Below are positions 51,545 through 60,390 of a stretch of DNA of 64,000 bases, piece by piece. A program made the position numbers and the translations under genes. Below the pieces are notes generated by a model. That model was given only the letters and a program-made list of their open reading frames with translations. It was not told where the DNA came from and made no database searches. The stretch is from Streptomyces sp. 11x1 (GTDB lineage: Bacteria; Actinomycetota; Actinomycetes; Streptomycetales; Streptomycetaceae), in the NCBI RefSeq assembly GCF_032598905.1, contig NZ_CP122458.1:1922001-1986000 (forward strand). Direction: 5' to 3'. Position 1 is the stretch's first letter. Each line of letters begins with the position of its first letter.

Positions 51545-52786
51545 TCAGTCGAATACGCGGCGTTTGCCGTGCTCCGGCATCGCCGAGCCGATCCCGGGCA
51601 GCTCCCGGCCGGGCAGCAGGCTGTGCCAGTACAGCCACTCGAAGGCGAGCTTGCCGAGATGGTTCGCGTGCGACTCCTTCAGCAGCGGCAGACCGACCGG
51701 ACCCGGGAAGTGACCGGGCAGCGGCTCGGTGTCGTAGTTGAAGTCGATCAGCAGCGCCCTGTGGAAGCCGGTCTCCACGAAGCAGTTGGCATGCCCGTCG
51801 AAGGAGGCGTCCAGCGGCTGCCCGGCGAGGAAGCGGCCGATGTTGTGCACCAGCACCTCACCCTCGAAGTGGGCCACCGACCCCGCCTTGGACGCCGGCA
51901 GACCCGCCGCATCGCCGATCGCGAACACCTCGGGACGGCCCGGGAGTTGCAGGGTGTGCGGGTCGACGGGGACGAAGCCGAGTTCGTCGCCCAGACCCTC
52001 GGAACGCTCCACGTACTCCGCGCCCCCGTGCAGCGGCACCACGACGGCCAGGTCGAAGGGCACCTCGCGCTCGTCGTACGACACCAGCCGCCCGCGTTCG
52101 CCGTCGACCTCGCCGAGGGTGAACTCCGTGACCAGCTCGATGCCCTTGTCCCTGAGCAGCCCGCCCAGCGCCCTGGCGGCGACCGGCTTGGTGAACGCCC
52201 CGTCGAGCGGGGTGGCGTACGTCAGCTCGACCTGGCCCCTGATGCCCCGGTGCCGGAAGTACCAGTCGGCCAGGAACGCGAACTCCAAGGGCGCGACGGG
52301 GCACTTGAGGGGCAGGTCGGCGACATCTATTGCCAGGCGGCCACCCTCGAAGCGTTCCAGCGCGTCGTGCAGACCGACGGCGCCGGGCAGGTCGTAGAAG
52401 GTGAAGACCTTCTCACCCCAGCCGGGGCCGGTCAGCCCCTCGGTCTCCTCCGGCAGCAGCCTGGCCCCGGTGGCGACCACGAGGACGTCGTACGGCAGCC
52501 GGATGCCACCGGCGAGGTGCACGGTCCGCGCGTCCAGGTCGACCCGATCGACGCTCGCCTGCTTGTAGTCGACGGCCGCGTCCAACTGCCGGGGACGGGA
52601 ACGCACCAGGTGATGCGGCTGGGCCAGCCCGAACGGCACGAAGAGCAGGCCGGGCTGGTAGACGTGGTCGCCGTCCTGGTCGACCACGGTGATCCGGTGC
52701 TCGCTCGCACCGTGTGTGCGGCACAGCCGGTTCGCCGTCATGGTGCCGGCGGTTCCGCCGCCGAGAACCACTATGTGTTTGCCCAT
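51545..52786 (-). CDS. Sulfide:quinone oxidoreductase-like flavoprotein 2
   Basis: A 413-residue FAD enzyme starting MGKHIVVLGGGTAGTMTANR. The pair of redox cysteines is kept: Cys162 in LPLKCPVAPLEFAFLADWYF and Cys335 in GHANCFVETGFHRALLIDF. The C-terminal FAD segment is FAIGDAAGLPASKAGSVAHF. It differs from SQR1 in length and in the residues around the cysteines, so it is a separate type rather than a recent copy. It is the first gene of a minus-strand unit (SQR2, TusE, DsrE, PIG-L) behind operator 5, which suggests that SQR-made persulfide is loaded onto these carriers. Confidence 0.88.
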   Translation of the reverse strand: MGKHIVVLGGGTAGTMTANRLCRTHGASEHRITVVDQDGDHVYQPGLLFVPFGLAQPHHLVRSRPRQLDAAVDYKQASVDRVDLDARTVHLAGGIRLPYDVLVVATGARLLPEETEGLTGPGWGEKVFTFYDLPGAVGLHDALERFEGGRLAIDVADLPLKCPVAPLEFAFLADWYFRHRGIRGQVELTYATPLDGAFTKPVAARALGGLLRDKGIELVTEFTLGEVDGERGRLVSYDEREVPFDLAVVVPLHGGAEYVERSEGLGDELGFVPVDPHTLQLPGRPEVFAIGDAAGLPASKAGSVAHFEGEVLVHNIGRFLAGQPLDASFDGHANCFVETGFHRALLIDFNYDTEPLPGHFPGPVGLPLLKESHANHLGKLAFEWLYWHSLLPGRELPGIGSAMPEHGKRRVFD

Positions 52787-52843
52787 GCCCCCACTGTCGT
52801 GCGGACGATGACGGACGGTCATGGGCCACTGGTCCCCACCTGA

Positions 52844-52859
52844 GTACCCACCCGGGTAT
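52844..52859. promoter_or_regulatory. CsoR/CstR-like operator 5
   Basis: GTACCCACCCGGGTAT, 57 bases upstream of the SQR2 start on the minus strand. Confidence 0.72.
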
Positions 52860-52919
52860 GTCTTCGACCGGGCCCACTGGCCCCAGGACCCATGTGCCCG
52901 CCGTGAACACCCTGACAAA

Positions 52920-52935
52920 ATACCCAGCAGGGTAT
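52920..52935. promoter_or_regulatory. CsoR/CstR-like operator 6
   Basis: ATACCCAGCAGGGTAT, 76 bp from operator 5 and 126 bases before the OsmC gene. The two sites share the divergent promoter region. Confidence 0.75.
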
Positions 52936-53061
52936 ATTGACGCACCAGCAGGCGCGTGGGCCGAACGGTCCCCGACGCACCCCGTCGGCCCCTCACTCCA
53001 TCCCGCGCTCAGCGGTCGACTGGAGTCCGGAGCAGTCGACACCAGAGAGAGGGGCCCGGCC

Positions 53062-53514
53062 ATGACCGGCAGCACACCTCAGACCCTCGGCACGGGCCAC
53101 CCTCAGTCCGAGGACATGCATCGCATGGAGGTCATTCACGTCGAAGGCGACGCCTACACCGTGGACGTCCGCGGACACCGCCTCCATGTCGACCAGCCCC
53201 TGGAGGCGGGCGGCACGGACACCGCACCCACCCCCACCGAGCTCTTCGCGGTCTCCGTGGCCACCTGCGTGGCGTTCTACGCGGGCCGCTACCTCCACCG
53301 GCACGGCCTGCCCCGCACCGGGCTGCGCGTCCGCACGGACTTCACCATGGCCACCGACCGCCCGGCCCGGGTCGCCTCCCTGCGCCTTGTCATCGTCCCG
53401 CCGCCGGAACTGCCCGAGCAGCGGCGTGCGGCCCTGCTGGCCGTGGCCTCGCACTGCACGGTCCACAACACCCTCCACCAGCCGCCCCAGATCGACATCG
53501 AGCTGACGCCATGA
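53062..53514 (+). CDS. OsmC-family protein
   Basis: A 150-residue OsmC/Ohr-fold protein with both redox cysteines: Cys69 in VSVATCVAFYAGRYL and Cys132 in VASHCTVHNTL. The family reduces organic hydroperoxides and, in some members, handles persulfides or polysulfides. The location in this regulon makes a sulfur role reasonable (inference). An ATG with GAGAGGGG upstream. Its stop codon overlaps the remains of the class V aminotransferase gene (ATGA). Confidence 0.87.
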   Translation: MTGSTPQTLGTGHPQSEDMHRMEVIHVEGDAYTVDVRGHRLHVDQPLEAGGTDTAPTPTELFAVSVATCVAFYAGRYLHRHGLPRTGLRVRTDFTMATDRPARVASLRLVIVPPPELPEQRRAALLAVASHCTVHNTLHQPPQIDIELTP

Positions 53515-54831
53515 GTACGACCTCGGCGACGACGAGATCCTGGAGGGCCCCTACGGCCCGAACCGGATCGCCTACGCCGACTACACCGCATCCGGACGCT
53601 CCCTGGACTTCGTCGAGGACTTCGTCCGTGAGCAGGTGCTGCCGCGCTACGGCAACACCCACACCGAAAGCTCCAGCACCGGGCTGCAGACCACCCGGCT
53701 GCGCGAGGACGCCCGCCGGATCATCCGGGACGCGGTCGGCGGCACCGAGCGCGATCTGGTGATCTTCTGCGGATCAGGGGCCCGGTCAACAAGCTGATCG
53801 GCATCCTCCAGCTGCGCCGCCCGGACCGCCCGGCGCCGGACGAGCGGCCGGTGGTGTTCGTGGGCCCCTACGAGCACCACTCCAACGAACTGCCCTGGCG
53901 CGAATCCATCGCCGACGTCGTGGTCATCGACGAGGACGCCGACGGCCACATCGATCTCACCGAACTCGAAGCAGGGCTACGGCGGTACGCCGACCGTCCA
54001 CTGCTGATCGGCAGCTTCTCCGCCGCGTCCGACGTCACCGGCATCCTCACCGACACCGACCGCATCACGCGTCTGCTGCACGTGTACGGCGCGCCGCCCT
54101 TCTGGGACTACGCGGCGGCGGCACCGTACATCCCGATCCAGCCGAGAGCTCGCCGGGGGCCGGGAACCACAAGGACGCGCTGTCCCTGTCCCCGCACAAG
54201 TTCGTCGGCGGTCCGCAGACCCCGGGGATGCTGGTCGTCCGGCGCGAGCTGGTGCGCAACCGGGTGCCCGCGGCTCCCGGCGGCGGCACGGTCGCCTTCG
54301 TCGACCCGCTCGGCCACCGCTATCTCGACGACCCGGTGGCCCGGGAGGAGGGCGGCACCCCCGCGATCGTGGAGTCCATCCGGGCCGGACTGGTCTTCGC
54401 CCTCAAGCAGGCGGTGGGAACCGAGACCATCCAGGTCGCGGAGGAACGCCACTGGCGGCGCGCGCTCTCGGTCCGGGAGAGCAACCGCGGCATCGAGATC
54501 CTCGGCGACCACCACGCCCGTCGGCTGTCCATCGTCTCTTTCCGGATCCGCCACGGAGAGCACTCCTGTCTGCACCACAACTACGTCGTGGCGACGGCAT
54601 CAAGCCCGGCTGGGCCCGCGTCAACTTCAACTACTCCGCTCCGTCTGCCCGCGATCACCGACTGGGCGAAGAGGCGCCGGCCGGTCAACTCGCCCGTGCC
54701 CGCGCGGTACTGGCCACTCGTCCGACCGGCTCGACGACGGCCCCACCGGGCTGCCGGCCGACTTCGAGCGCATGCGCTGGTTCCCGCTCCCGCCCGCCTG
54801 CGTGGAACAAACCCGCACCGGCACCGGTTGA
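53513..54831 (+). pseudogene. Class V aminotransferase / cysteine-desulfurase-like gene, decayed
   Basis: A PLP-enzyme gene in at least three frames and with an internal deletion. Frame a (53513-53780) reads DLGDDEILEGPYGPNRIAYA and FCGSGA. After a small deletion, frame b (53785-54150) reads VNKLIGILQLRR and FVGPYEHHSNELPWRES. Frame c (about 54165-54590) has the PLP lysine in LSLSPHKFVGGPQTPGM and GEHSCLHHNYVVA. After a missing stretch comes GIKPGWARVNFNYS. The start codon of the original gene is also missing, since the reading begins inside OsmC's stop. The intact ancestor would have been a sulfur-mobilising or related aminotransferase. Confidence 0.8.
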
Positions 54832-54846
54832 ACCGAACAGACACAG

Positions 54847-54862
54847 ATACCCCACCGGGTAT
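54847..54862. promoter_or_regulatory. CsoR/CstR-like operator 7
   Basis: ATACCCCACCGGGTAT, 20 bases before the thioredoxin start codon. Confidence 0.8.
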
Positions 54863-54882
54863 ACAGGAGCGGAGGGAAACCC

Positions 54883-55254
54883 ATGCCGACCGTCGAACTG
54901 ACCAAGGACAACTTCGAGGAGACCGTCACCGGCTCCGACATCCTGCTGATCGACTTCTGGGCCGCCTGGTGCGGACCGTGCCGGATGTTCGGCCCCGTCT
55001 ACGACAAGGCGTCCGAGCGCCACCCGGACATCGTCTTCGGCAAGGTCGACACCGAGGCGCAGCCCGAACTCGCCGGCGCCTTCCGGATCTCCTCCATCCC
55101 CACCCTGATGGCCGTCCGCGACCGGACAGTCCTGTATTCGCAGCCGGGCGCGCTGCCGCCGCAGGCGCTGGAGGAACTCATCGGGAAGATCCGCGCCGTC
55201 GACATGGACGACGTGCGCCGGAAGGCCGCCGCGGGCTCTGCGGAGGCGAGCTGA
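54883..55254 (+). CDS. Thioredoxin
   Basis: A 123-residue thioredoxin with the WCGPC active site (Cys30, Cys33) in LLIDFWAAWCGPCRMFGPVY and the cis-proline loop ISSIPTLMAVRD. The C-terminus has about 15 extra polar residues beyond the fold. Thioredoxins reduce protein persulfides and rhodanese intermediates, which suits its own operator here. GGAGGGAAA lies before the ATG. It is a single-gene unit, with a convergent rhodanese gene 47 bases downstream. Confidence 0.92.
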   Translation: MPTVELTKDNFEETVTGSDILLIDFWAAWCGPCRMFGPVYDKASERHPDIVFGKVDTEAQPELAGAFRISSIPTLMAVRDRTVLYSQPGALPPQALEELIGKIRAVDMDDVRRKAAAGSAEAS

Positions 55255-55301
55255 CGCCCGGGACGCCCGCGAAGCATGAAGGGCGCCCCGGAACGTCGGG
55301 G

Positions 55302-55889
55302 TCAGCGAGTGCGAAGAGCAGCGAGCGCGGCGTCGAGGTCGGCCGCGCGCGGGCGGTTGTGCGGCAGCTTGCCGAGCACGACCGCCATGCCGCAGGTGTC
55401 GGTGAGAGCGGAGAAGACCAGGCCGCCAGCGACACCGGCCGAGATCAGCAGGAGGGCCGGATGCAGGAGCAGGCCGAGGACGAGGCCGAGGAGCACCAGG
55501 GCGCCGGCCGTGAACCGGACCTGGCGTTCCATGCTCCAGCCGGAACGGGTGTCACAGGCCGCCGGTGTGTGCAGATCGTGCCCCTCGGCGGCCCAGGCAC
55601 CGGTGCCGCCGACGAGGGTCGCCGTGGTGACGCCCTGCTCGGCCAGGAGCTTGCAGGCGTTCTCGGAGCGGGCGCCTGAGGCGCACACGACGAGGACGTC
55701 GCCGCGCTCGGCGGCGTGCCGTATCTCCGGCAGCGCCCGTCGGACGTGGTCCAGGGGGATGTTGAGGGCGCCGGGCAGGTGGCCCGAGGCGTACTCGGCG
55801 GGCGTGCGCACGTCGATGACGGTCAGCTCGTGCAGCCGGGTGCGGGCCTGGTCCGCGCCGAGGGCGACGGGAGCGGGGGTGTTCGTCAT
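55302..55889 (-). CDS. Membrane-anchored rhodanese (rhodanese + DUF2892) 2
   Basis: A 195-residue paralogue of the protein at 46682-47263 with the same domain order: rhodanese (TVIDVRTPAEYASGHLPGAL, Cys69 in LVVCASGARSENACKLL) followed by two DUF2892-type transmembrane helices (RFTAGALVLLGLVLGLLLHP, ALLLISAGVAGGLVFSALTD) and the tail CGMAVVLGKLPHNR. It is transcribed away from the CstR gene, and operator 8 lies in the 81-base divergent region, so both should be repressed together. Confidence 0.9.
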   Translation of the reverse strand: MTNTPAPVALGADQARTRLHELTVIDVRTPAEYASGHLPGALNIPLDHVRRALPEIRHAAERGDVLVVCASGARSENACKLLAEQGVTTATLVGGTGAWAAEGHDLHTPAACDTRSGWSMERQVRFTAGALVLLGLVLGLLLHPALLLISAGVAGGLVFSALTDTCGMAVVLGKLPHNRPRAADLDAALAALRTR

Positions 55890-55907
55890 GGCAGGTGTGA
55901 TCCTTAA

Positions 55908-56258
<351 letters not shown>

Positions 56259-56279
56259 AGGTGCTCGCGGCGGCGGCCG

Positions 56280-57026
56280 TCACAGCAGCGCGTCGATCAG
56301 CATGAAGGCCGCCACGGCCAGCAGCACCAGCGCGAAGATCCGCTGCAGCGTGCGCCCGGAGACCTTCACGGCCAGCCGCTTGCCGTCCCAGGCGCCGAGA
56401 ATCGCGGCCCCGATGAACGGGCCGACCACCGCCCAGTCCAGCCCCTCGACCGTGCCGGCCCGCATCGACAGTGCAGCCAGCGAGTTGACGGTGATGACCA
56501 GCAGGCTGGTGCCCACCGCCTCCCGCATCCGCATGCCCAGCACCCCCACCAGCGCCGGTACGGCGAGGAAGCCGCCGCCGACACCCAGGACACCGGTGAC
56601 CGCACCGAGGCCGGCACCGGCCGCAGCCGCCCGCCCCGGCCGTACCGTCACGGCCCCCTCCGTAGCGGGCCGGGACCGCAGCATACGCACGGCGGCCGCT
56701 CCCGCGACGACACCGAACGCGGCCGTGAGTACGCCCGCCGGAACGCGTCCGGCGAGCGCGCCGCCCAGCATCGCCGGGCCGATCCCGGCCGCCGCGAACA
56801 GCAGCCCGGTACGCCAGTTCACGTGCTCGTCGCGAGCGTGCGCGACCAGCGCGGTGACCGAGGTGAGCGTGACGATGACCAGACTCGCGGTCGTCGCCCC
56901 GACCGGGCTGAAGCCGAGCAGGTAGATCAGCGCCGGGACGGCCAGGACACTGCCGCCGCCCCCCAGCGCACCGAGCGCCAGACCGATCACGGCCCCGGCG
57001 CCCAGGGCGAGGAGGAGAGCGCTCAC
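56280..57026 (-). CDS. TSUP (TauE/SafE) family exporter 2
   Basis: A 248-residue membrane protein with about eight helices and the two TSUP repeats (LGALGGGGSVLAVPALIYLL, TGVLGVGGGFLAVPALVGVL). It is shorter than exporter 1 and lacks its polar C-terminal tail. The GTG at 57026 overlaps the stop of the rhodanese gene (GTGA), so the two are translationally coupled. It is the last gene of the unit starting at operator 9 and the likely outlet for sulfur anions from the second dioxygenase module (inference). Confidence 0.87.
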   Translation of the reverse strand: MSALLLALGAGAVIGLALGALGGGGSVLAVPALIYLLGFSPVGATTASLVIVTLTSVTALVAHARDEHVNWRTGLLFAAAGIGPAMLGGALAGRVPAGVLTAAFGVVAGAAAVRMLRSRPATEGAVTVRPGRAAAAGAGLGAVTGVLGVGGGFLAVPALVGVLGMRMREAVGTSLLVITVNSLAALSMRAGTVEGLDWAVVGPFIGAAILGAWDGKRLAVKVSGRTLQRIFALVLLAVAAFMLIDALL

Positions 57027-57409
57027 GCGACCGTGCCGTTCCGACCACCCGCGTCGACCACCGGCAACCCCGCCTTGGCCCACTCCTGCATCCCGCCGAC
57101 CACGTCGACGGCCTCCGAGCCGCGGGCGACGAGCAGTTCGGCGGCCTGCCGGGACCGGTTGCCGGAGCGGCAGATCACGATCAGGGGCCGCGCCTGCGCA
57201 GGTGCGGGCAGCCCCGCCCCGGCGGCCAGCGCCGACAGGGACAGGTGCACGGCGCGCGGCGCATGACCCGCCTGCCACTCGTAGGGCTCGCGCACGTCCA
57301 GCAGTACGGCGTCACCGCCGCCGTCGGCGTTGTCGTGCCCGGTGCGTGCGGCTGCCTCCTGCGCACTCACGCGCCCCGGGCCGCTGCGGGCCCGTCGGAA
57401 GATGCTCAT
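57023..57409 (-). CDS. Single-domain rhodanese 2
   Basis: A 128-residue sulfurtransferase with VLLDVREPYEWQAGHAPRAV and active Cys80 in IVICRSGNRSRQAAELL. The N-terminal 20 residues are a basic extension not seen in the rhodanese at 43485. Located 69 bases after the second persulfide dioxygenase fusion gene and overlapping exporter 2, in the same unit. Confidence 0.9.
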   Translation of the reverse strand: MSIFRRARSGPGRVSAQEAAARTGHDNADGGGDAVLLDVREPYEWQAGHAPRAVHLSLSALAAGAGLPAPAQARPLIVICRSGNRSRQAAELLVARGSEAVDVVGGMQEWAKAGLPVVDAGGRNGTVA

Positions 57410-57478
57410 CTCGGTTTCTGGCTCCTGTTCGTCACGTCGTCAGGGAAGATCGGCCGGCTCCCGCGGCGGCCGGCGTCG

Positions 57479-58834
57479 TCAGGGGGTCCGCAGGGCGAGT
57501 CCCGCCTTCTCGGCCGCGTCGAAGGAGTCGTCCACGGCGACGACGTCACGGCCCGAGGCGGCCAGCAGGGAGGCGGCGATCGCGGCGCGCATTCCGCCCG
57601 CGCAGTGCACCCACACCTGCCCGTCTGGCACCTCGTCGAGACGGCGGTGCAAGGTGTGGACCGGGATGTGCACCGAGCCCTCGACATATCCGTCGGCCCG
57701 CTCCGACGTCCGGCGCACGTCCAGGACGACGACGTCCGCGCCCCGTCCCGCAAGGTCGGCGAAGGTGCCCCTCGGGAAGGAAACCGGCTCCTCGCCCTCG
57801 CGCACCCAGTCGGCCGGGCCGCCCGTGGCCGCGGCGGCGGGGCGGTCGATGCCCACCCGGACCAGCTCCCGCTGGGCGGCGGCGAGTTGCGCGGGCGACT
57901 CGGCGAGCAGCGTGACCGGCTTGCCCCACGGGATCAGCCAGGCCAGATACGTGGCGAGCTGCCCCTCCACCTCGAAGTTGAAGGACCCGGAGACGTGCCC
58001 GGCGGCAAACGCGACCCGGTTGCGCAGATCGACCACCCACTCCCCCGCGTCCAGCCGCTCGGCGATCTCGTCGGCGTCCGCGACGGCGGGCGGGGTCAGG
58101 TCGACGGGCGCGGGTCCGGCGGCGTTGGCCGGGCCCATGTGCGTGTAGTAGGCGGGCACGTCGTCCAGGCCGGCCAGCAGATCGGCGACGAAGCTGTCGA
58201 CATCCCGGGTGAGCGCCTCGTTGGACACCTTCTCCTTGCCGATGGTCGTGTCACTGCCCTCGGCCTGGGAGGACGAGCAGAAGCTGCCGAAGCCGTGCGT
58301 GGGCAGTACGGCGGTGTCGTCCGGGAGCTCGGCGGCCAGCCGGTGCGCGGACGCGTGCTGGGCACGGGCCAGGCGCTCCGTCAGCCGCGGCTCGACCAGG
58401 TCGGGCCGGCCGACGGTGCCGATGAGCAGGGACCCGCCGGTGAACACGGCGACCGCCGTGCCGTTCGCCTCCAGTACGTAGGAGGTGTGGTGCGGGGTGT
58501 GCCCGGGGGTGGCCAGCGCGCGCAGCGCCAGGCCGGTGTCGAGGGCCGTGACATCACCGTCGCGCACAGGTGTCCGCTCGAACGACACCCGCGCCCCGGC
58601 CGGCACGAGGTAGTCCGCACCCGCGATCCGGGCGAGCTCCAGGCCACCGGTGACGTAGTCGTTGTGCACGTGTGTCTCGACCACGTGCGAGATCCGCACC
58701 CCGCGCCGAGCCGCGGCCGCGATCATCTGATCGACGTCGCGGGGCGGATCGACCGCGACGGCCGTTCGCTCACCGCCGGCGAGATAGCCACGGTTGCCGA
58801 GCCCGGACACCTCGATCGTGTCGACGAAGAACAC
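57479..58834 (-). CDS. Persulfide dioxygenase-rhodanese fusion 2
   Basis: A 451-residue protein with the same order as the CstB-like protein at 45218: metallo-beta-lactamase fold with His55, His57 and Asp59 in ETHVHNDYVTGG and PTHGFGSFCS, an inactive rhodanese domain (TLLAESPAQLAAAQRE), and an active one with Cys411 in VWVHCAGGMRAAIAA. The overall similarity to copy 1 is moderate, and the active-site loops differ (HVHNDY rather than HFHADF), so these are distinct subtypes. A GTG start, 24 bases from operator 9. First gene of a unit with rhodanese 2 and TSUP exporter 2. Confidence 0.88.
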   Translation of the reverse strand: MFFVDTIEVSGLGNRGYLAGGERTAVAVDPPRDVDQMIAAAARRGVRISHVVETHVHNDYVTGGLELARIAGADYLVPAGARVSFERTPVRDGDVTALDTGLALRALATPGHTPHHTSYVLEANGTAVAVFTGGSLLIGTVGRPDLVEPRLTERLARAQHASAHRLAAELPDDTAVLPTHGFGSFCSSSQAEGSDTTIGKEKVSNEALTRDVDSFVADLLAGLDDVPAYYTHMGPANAAGPAPVDLTPPAVADADEIAERLDAGEWVVDLRNRVAFAAGHVSGSFNFEVEGQLATYLAWLIPWGKPVTLLAESPAQLAAAQRELVRVGIDRPAAAATGGPADWVREGEEPVSFPRGTFADLAGRGADVVVLDVRRTSERADGYVEGSVHIPVHTLHRRLDEVPDGQVWVHCAGGMRAAIAASLLAASGRDVVAVDDSFDAAEKAGLALRTP

Positions 58835-58858
58835 GCTGTGCTCCCTTCCAGCGAAGAA

Positions 58859-58874
58859 TTACCCCAGGGGGTAT
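58859..58874. promoter_or_regulatory. CsoR/CstR-like operator 9
   Basis: TTACCCCAGGGGGTAT, 24 bases upstream of the second dioxygenase fusion (minus strand). Confidence 0.78.
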
Positions 58875-58893
58875 GCCTCCGAAGGTAACACAA

Positions 58894-58909
58894 GTACCCC
58901 GGGGGGTAT
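58894..58909. promoter_or_regulatory. CsoR/CstR-like operator 10
   Basis: GTACCCCGGGGGGTAT, 35 bp from operator 9 and 100 bases before the DUF302 gene; together they cover the divergent promoter region. Confidence 0.8.
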
Positions 58910-59009
58910 TTCCAAGGGCAGGAAAGACCCGGAAACGCCCTACGAGTACCTCGCACAGGGCCGGACACTCGTCCCGCCCCGCTCAAGCCGCCGAGAAGGG
59001 GCCTCGCCC

Positions 59010-59414
59010 ATGCGCCACGACCGCACAGTCCGCCTCGACACCGACTTCGCCACCGCCGTCGCCCGCACCCGCGACGCCCTCGCCGACCAGGGCTTCGGCA
59101 TCCTCACCGAGATCGACGTCACCGCCACTCTCAAGGCCAAGCTCGACCATGACATGGAGGACTACGTCATCCTCGGCGCCTGCAACCCACCCCTCGCCCA
59201 CCGTGCCCTGGACACCGACCGTTCCATCGGCCTGCTGCTGCCGTGCAACGTGGTCGTCCGCCGCGACGGCGACAGCACGGCCGTACAGGCCCTGGACCCC
59301 GGCACGATGGTCGCCCTCACCGAACTCGACACCCTGCGCCCGGTTGCCGAGGAGGCCACCCGCCGCCTCGACGCCGCTCTCGCCGCCCTCACCGCAGGCG
59401 AGACGGAAGGCTGA
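59010..59414 (+). CDS. DUF302 protein
   Basis: A 134-residue protein of the DUF302 family, common next to sulfide-oxidation and metal genes. Family features are DFATAVARTRDALADQGFGI, LTEIDVTATLKAKLD, YVILGACNPPLAHRALDTD and GLLLPCNVVV with two conserved cysteines. The fold is known, the function is not. GAGAAGGGG before the ATG supports this start. It is the first gene of a unit continuing toward the P-type ATPase under operator 10. Confidence 0.87.
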   Translation: MRHDRTVRLDTDFATAVARTRDALADQGFGILTEIDVTATLKAKLDHDMEDYVILGACNPPLAHRALDTDRSIGLLLPCNVVVRRDGDSTAVQALDPGTMVALTELDTLRPVAEEATRRLDAALAALTAGETEG

Positions 59415-59481
59415 GCAGCCGACCGGACCAAGCCGGACCGCACCGCCGGCCCAATGATCGTGAGCCCGATGCGACGCGTCC

Positions 59482-59646
59482 GTGCGCCGCGCAGCGGTCG
59501 CCGAGAGGCTCGGCGCCGACTGGGTGGCGTACGCCACCCACACCCCCGCCTTCCGGGCCCGCCACGGAAAGCGCCACGGCCACTCGCCCATGTCGCATGG
59601 CGACCAGCCGCCCGCGCCTCAGCATCACACCAGCGCCCGGAGGTGA
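59482..59646 (+). CDS. Short His-rich reading frame, possibly a remnant
   Basis: A 54-residue frame between the DUF302 and membrane protein genes: VRRAAVAERLGADWVAYATH then a His-rich tail (RHGKRHGHSPMSHGD, PQHHTSARR). The first half resembles the end of isoprenylcysteine-methyltransferase-like membrane proteins, so it may be the fragment of a lost gene. A real metal-binding peptide cannot be excluded. No clear ribosome site. Confidence 0.3.
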   Translation: MRRAAVAERLGADWVAYATHTPAFRARHGKRHGHSPMSHGDQPPAPQHHTSARR

Positions 59647-59651
59647 CAGCC

Positions 59652-60110
59652 GTGATCGCCATGGCCTGGACCCTGATCGCTGTCCAACTTCTCGTCACCG
59701 GGCACAGCGCCTTCCACCTCAGGCGTGTGCGCCATCGCTGCGTGACCAAGGCGTACCGCTCCCGGAGCGCGACGTCGGCACTCGTGATCGTCTGTGTACT
59801 CCCGCTCGTCCCGCTCCTGGCCACCGACGCACCAGCCGCGGCCTGGGGGCCCTGGGGAGTCGGCTGCACCGCCGCCGCCCTGGTGCACGCGTTCGTCGAC
59901 GCCTTCGGCGACACCCCCAGCGGCACACCGGCGGCCACCAGCCGACCACCGCCTCCGCGAACTCCAGGAGGACCCGTTCTTCCCACGGACCACGCCTCCC
60001 CGTCCCCGACGCCACCGGATGCCGCCGAGGCAAAGCCGCCGTTGTGTTGCTGCCGGCCCTCCTTTCGCGCACCGTCGAAATATGGGTGCCCCAACCCGAA
60101 GGGCCACTGA
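59652..60110 (+). CDS. Two-helix membrane protein of unknown function
   Basis: A 152-residue protein. Two hydrophobic helices (AMAWTLIAVQLLVTGHSAFH, TSALVIVCVLPLVPLLATD) are followed by a third short one (WGPWGVGCTAAALVHAFVDA) and a Pro/Ser-rich tail with a cysteine cluster (PPLCCCRPS). No family is recognised. GGAGGTGA stands six bases before the GTG at 59652, which is a better start than upstream ones. It overlaps the next gene (TGATG), so the two are coupled, and both precede the P-type ATPase gene. Confidence 0.5.
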   Translation: MIAMAWTLIAVQLLVTGHSAFHLRRVRHRCVTKAYRSRSATSALVIVCVLPLVPLLATDAPAAAWGPWGVGCTAAALVHAFVDAFGDTPSGTPAATSRPPPPRTPGGPVLPTDHASPSPTPPDAAEAKPPLCCCRPSFRAPSKYGCPNPKGH

Positions 60111-60388
60111 TGAACGCCGCCCACCACTCTGACTCGCGTGTCGACGCCCTTCGCGCCCGGCGCTGGTTCTGGGCGATGACCATGCTGGCTGTGCCGACCA
60201 TGGGCGCGCTGTACCAGACGCCGCGCTCCCAGCCCGGGCTCGGCTCCGGAATTCTCGTACTCGTCAGCGCGCTCGCCCTGATCGCCACCGGCGTCCAGGC
60301 GGCCCGGATCGTGACCGCCCTCGCCGGTCCGCCACGCATCCCTCGACCTTGGGAGGGTGCCACTGCCCGCCCTGCGAAGGAGAAGTGA
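60110..60388 (+). CDS. Small two-helix membrane protein upstream of the P-type ATPase
   Basis: A 92-residue protein with two transmembrane helices ([40 protein letters not shown]) and a short cytoplasmic tail ending [13 protein letters not shown]. The ATG overlaps the upstream stop codon, and the ATPase start lies two bases downstream, so it is tightly coupled to both. It may be an accessory subunit of the transporter (inference). Confidence 0.6.
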   Translation: MNAAHHSDSRVDALRARRWFWAMTMLAVPTMGALYQTPRSQPGLGSGILVLVSALALIATGVQAARIVTALAGPPRIPRPWEGATARPAKEK

Positions 60389-60390
60389 CC

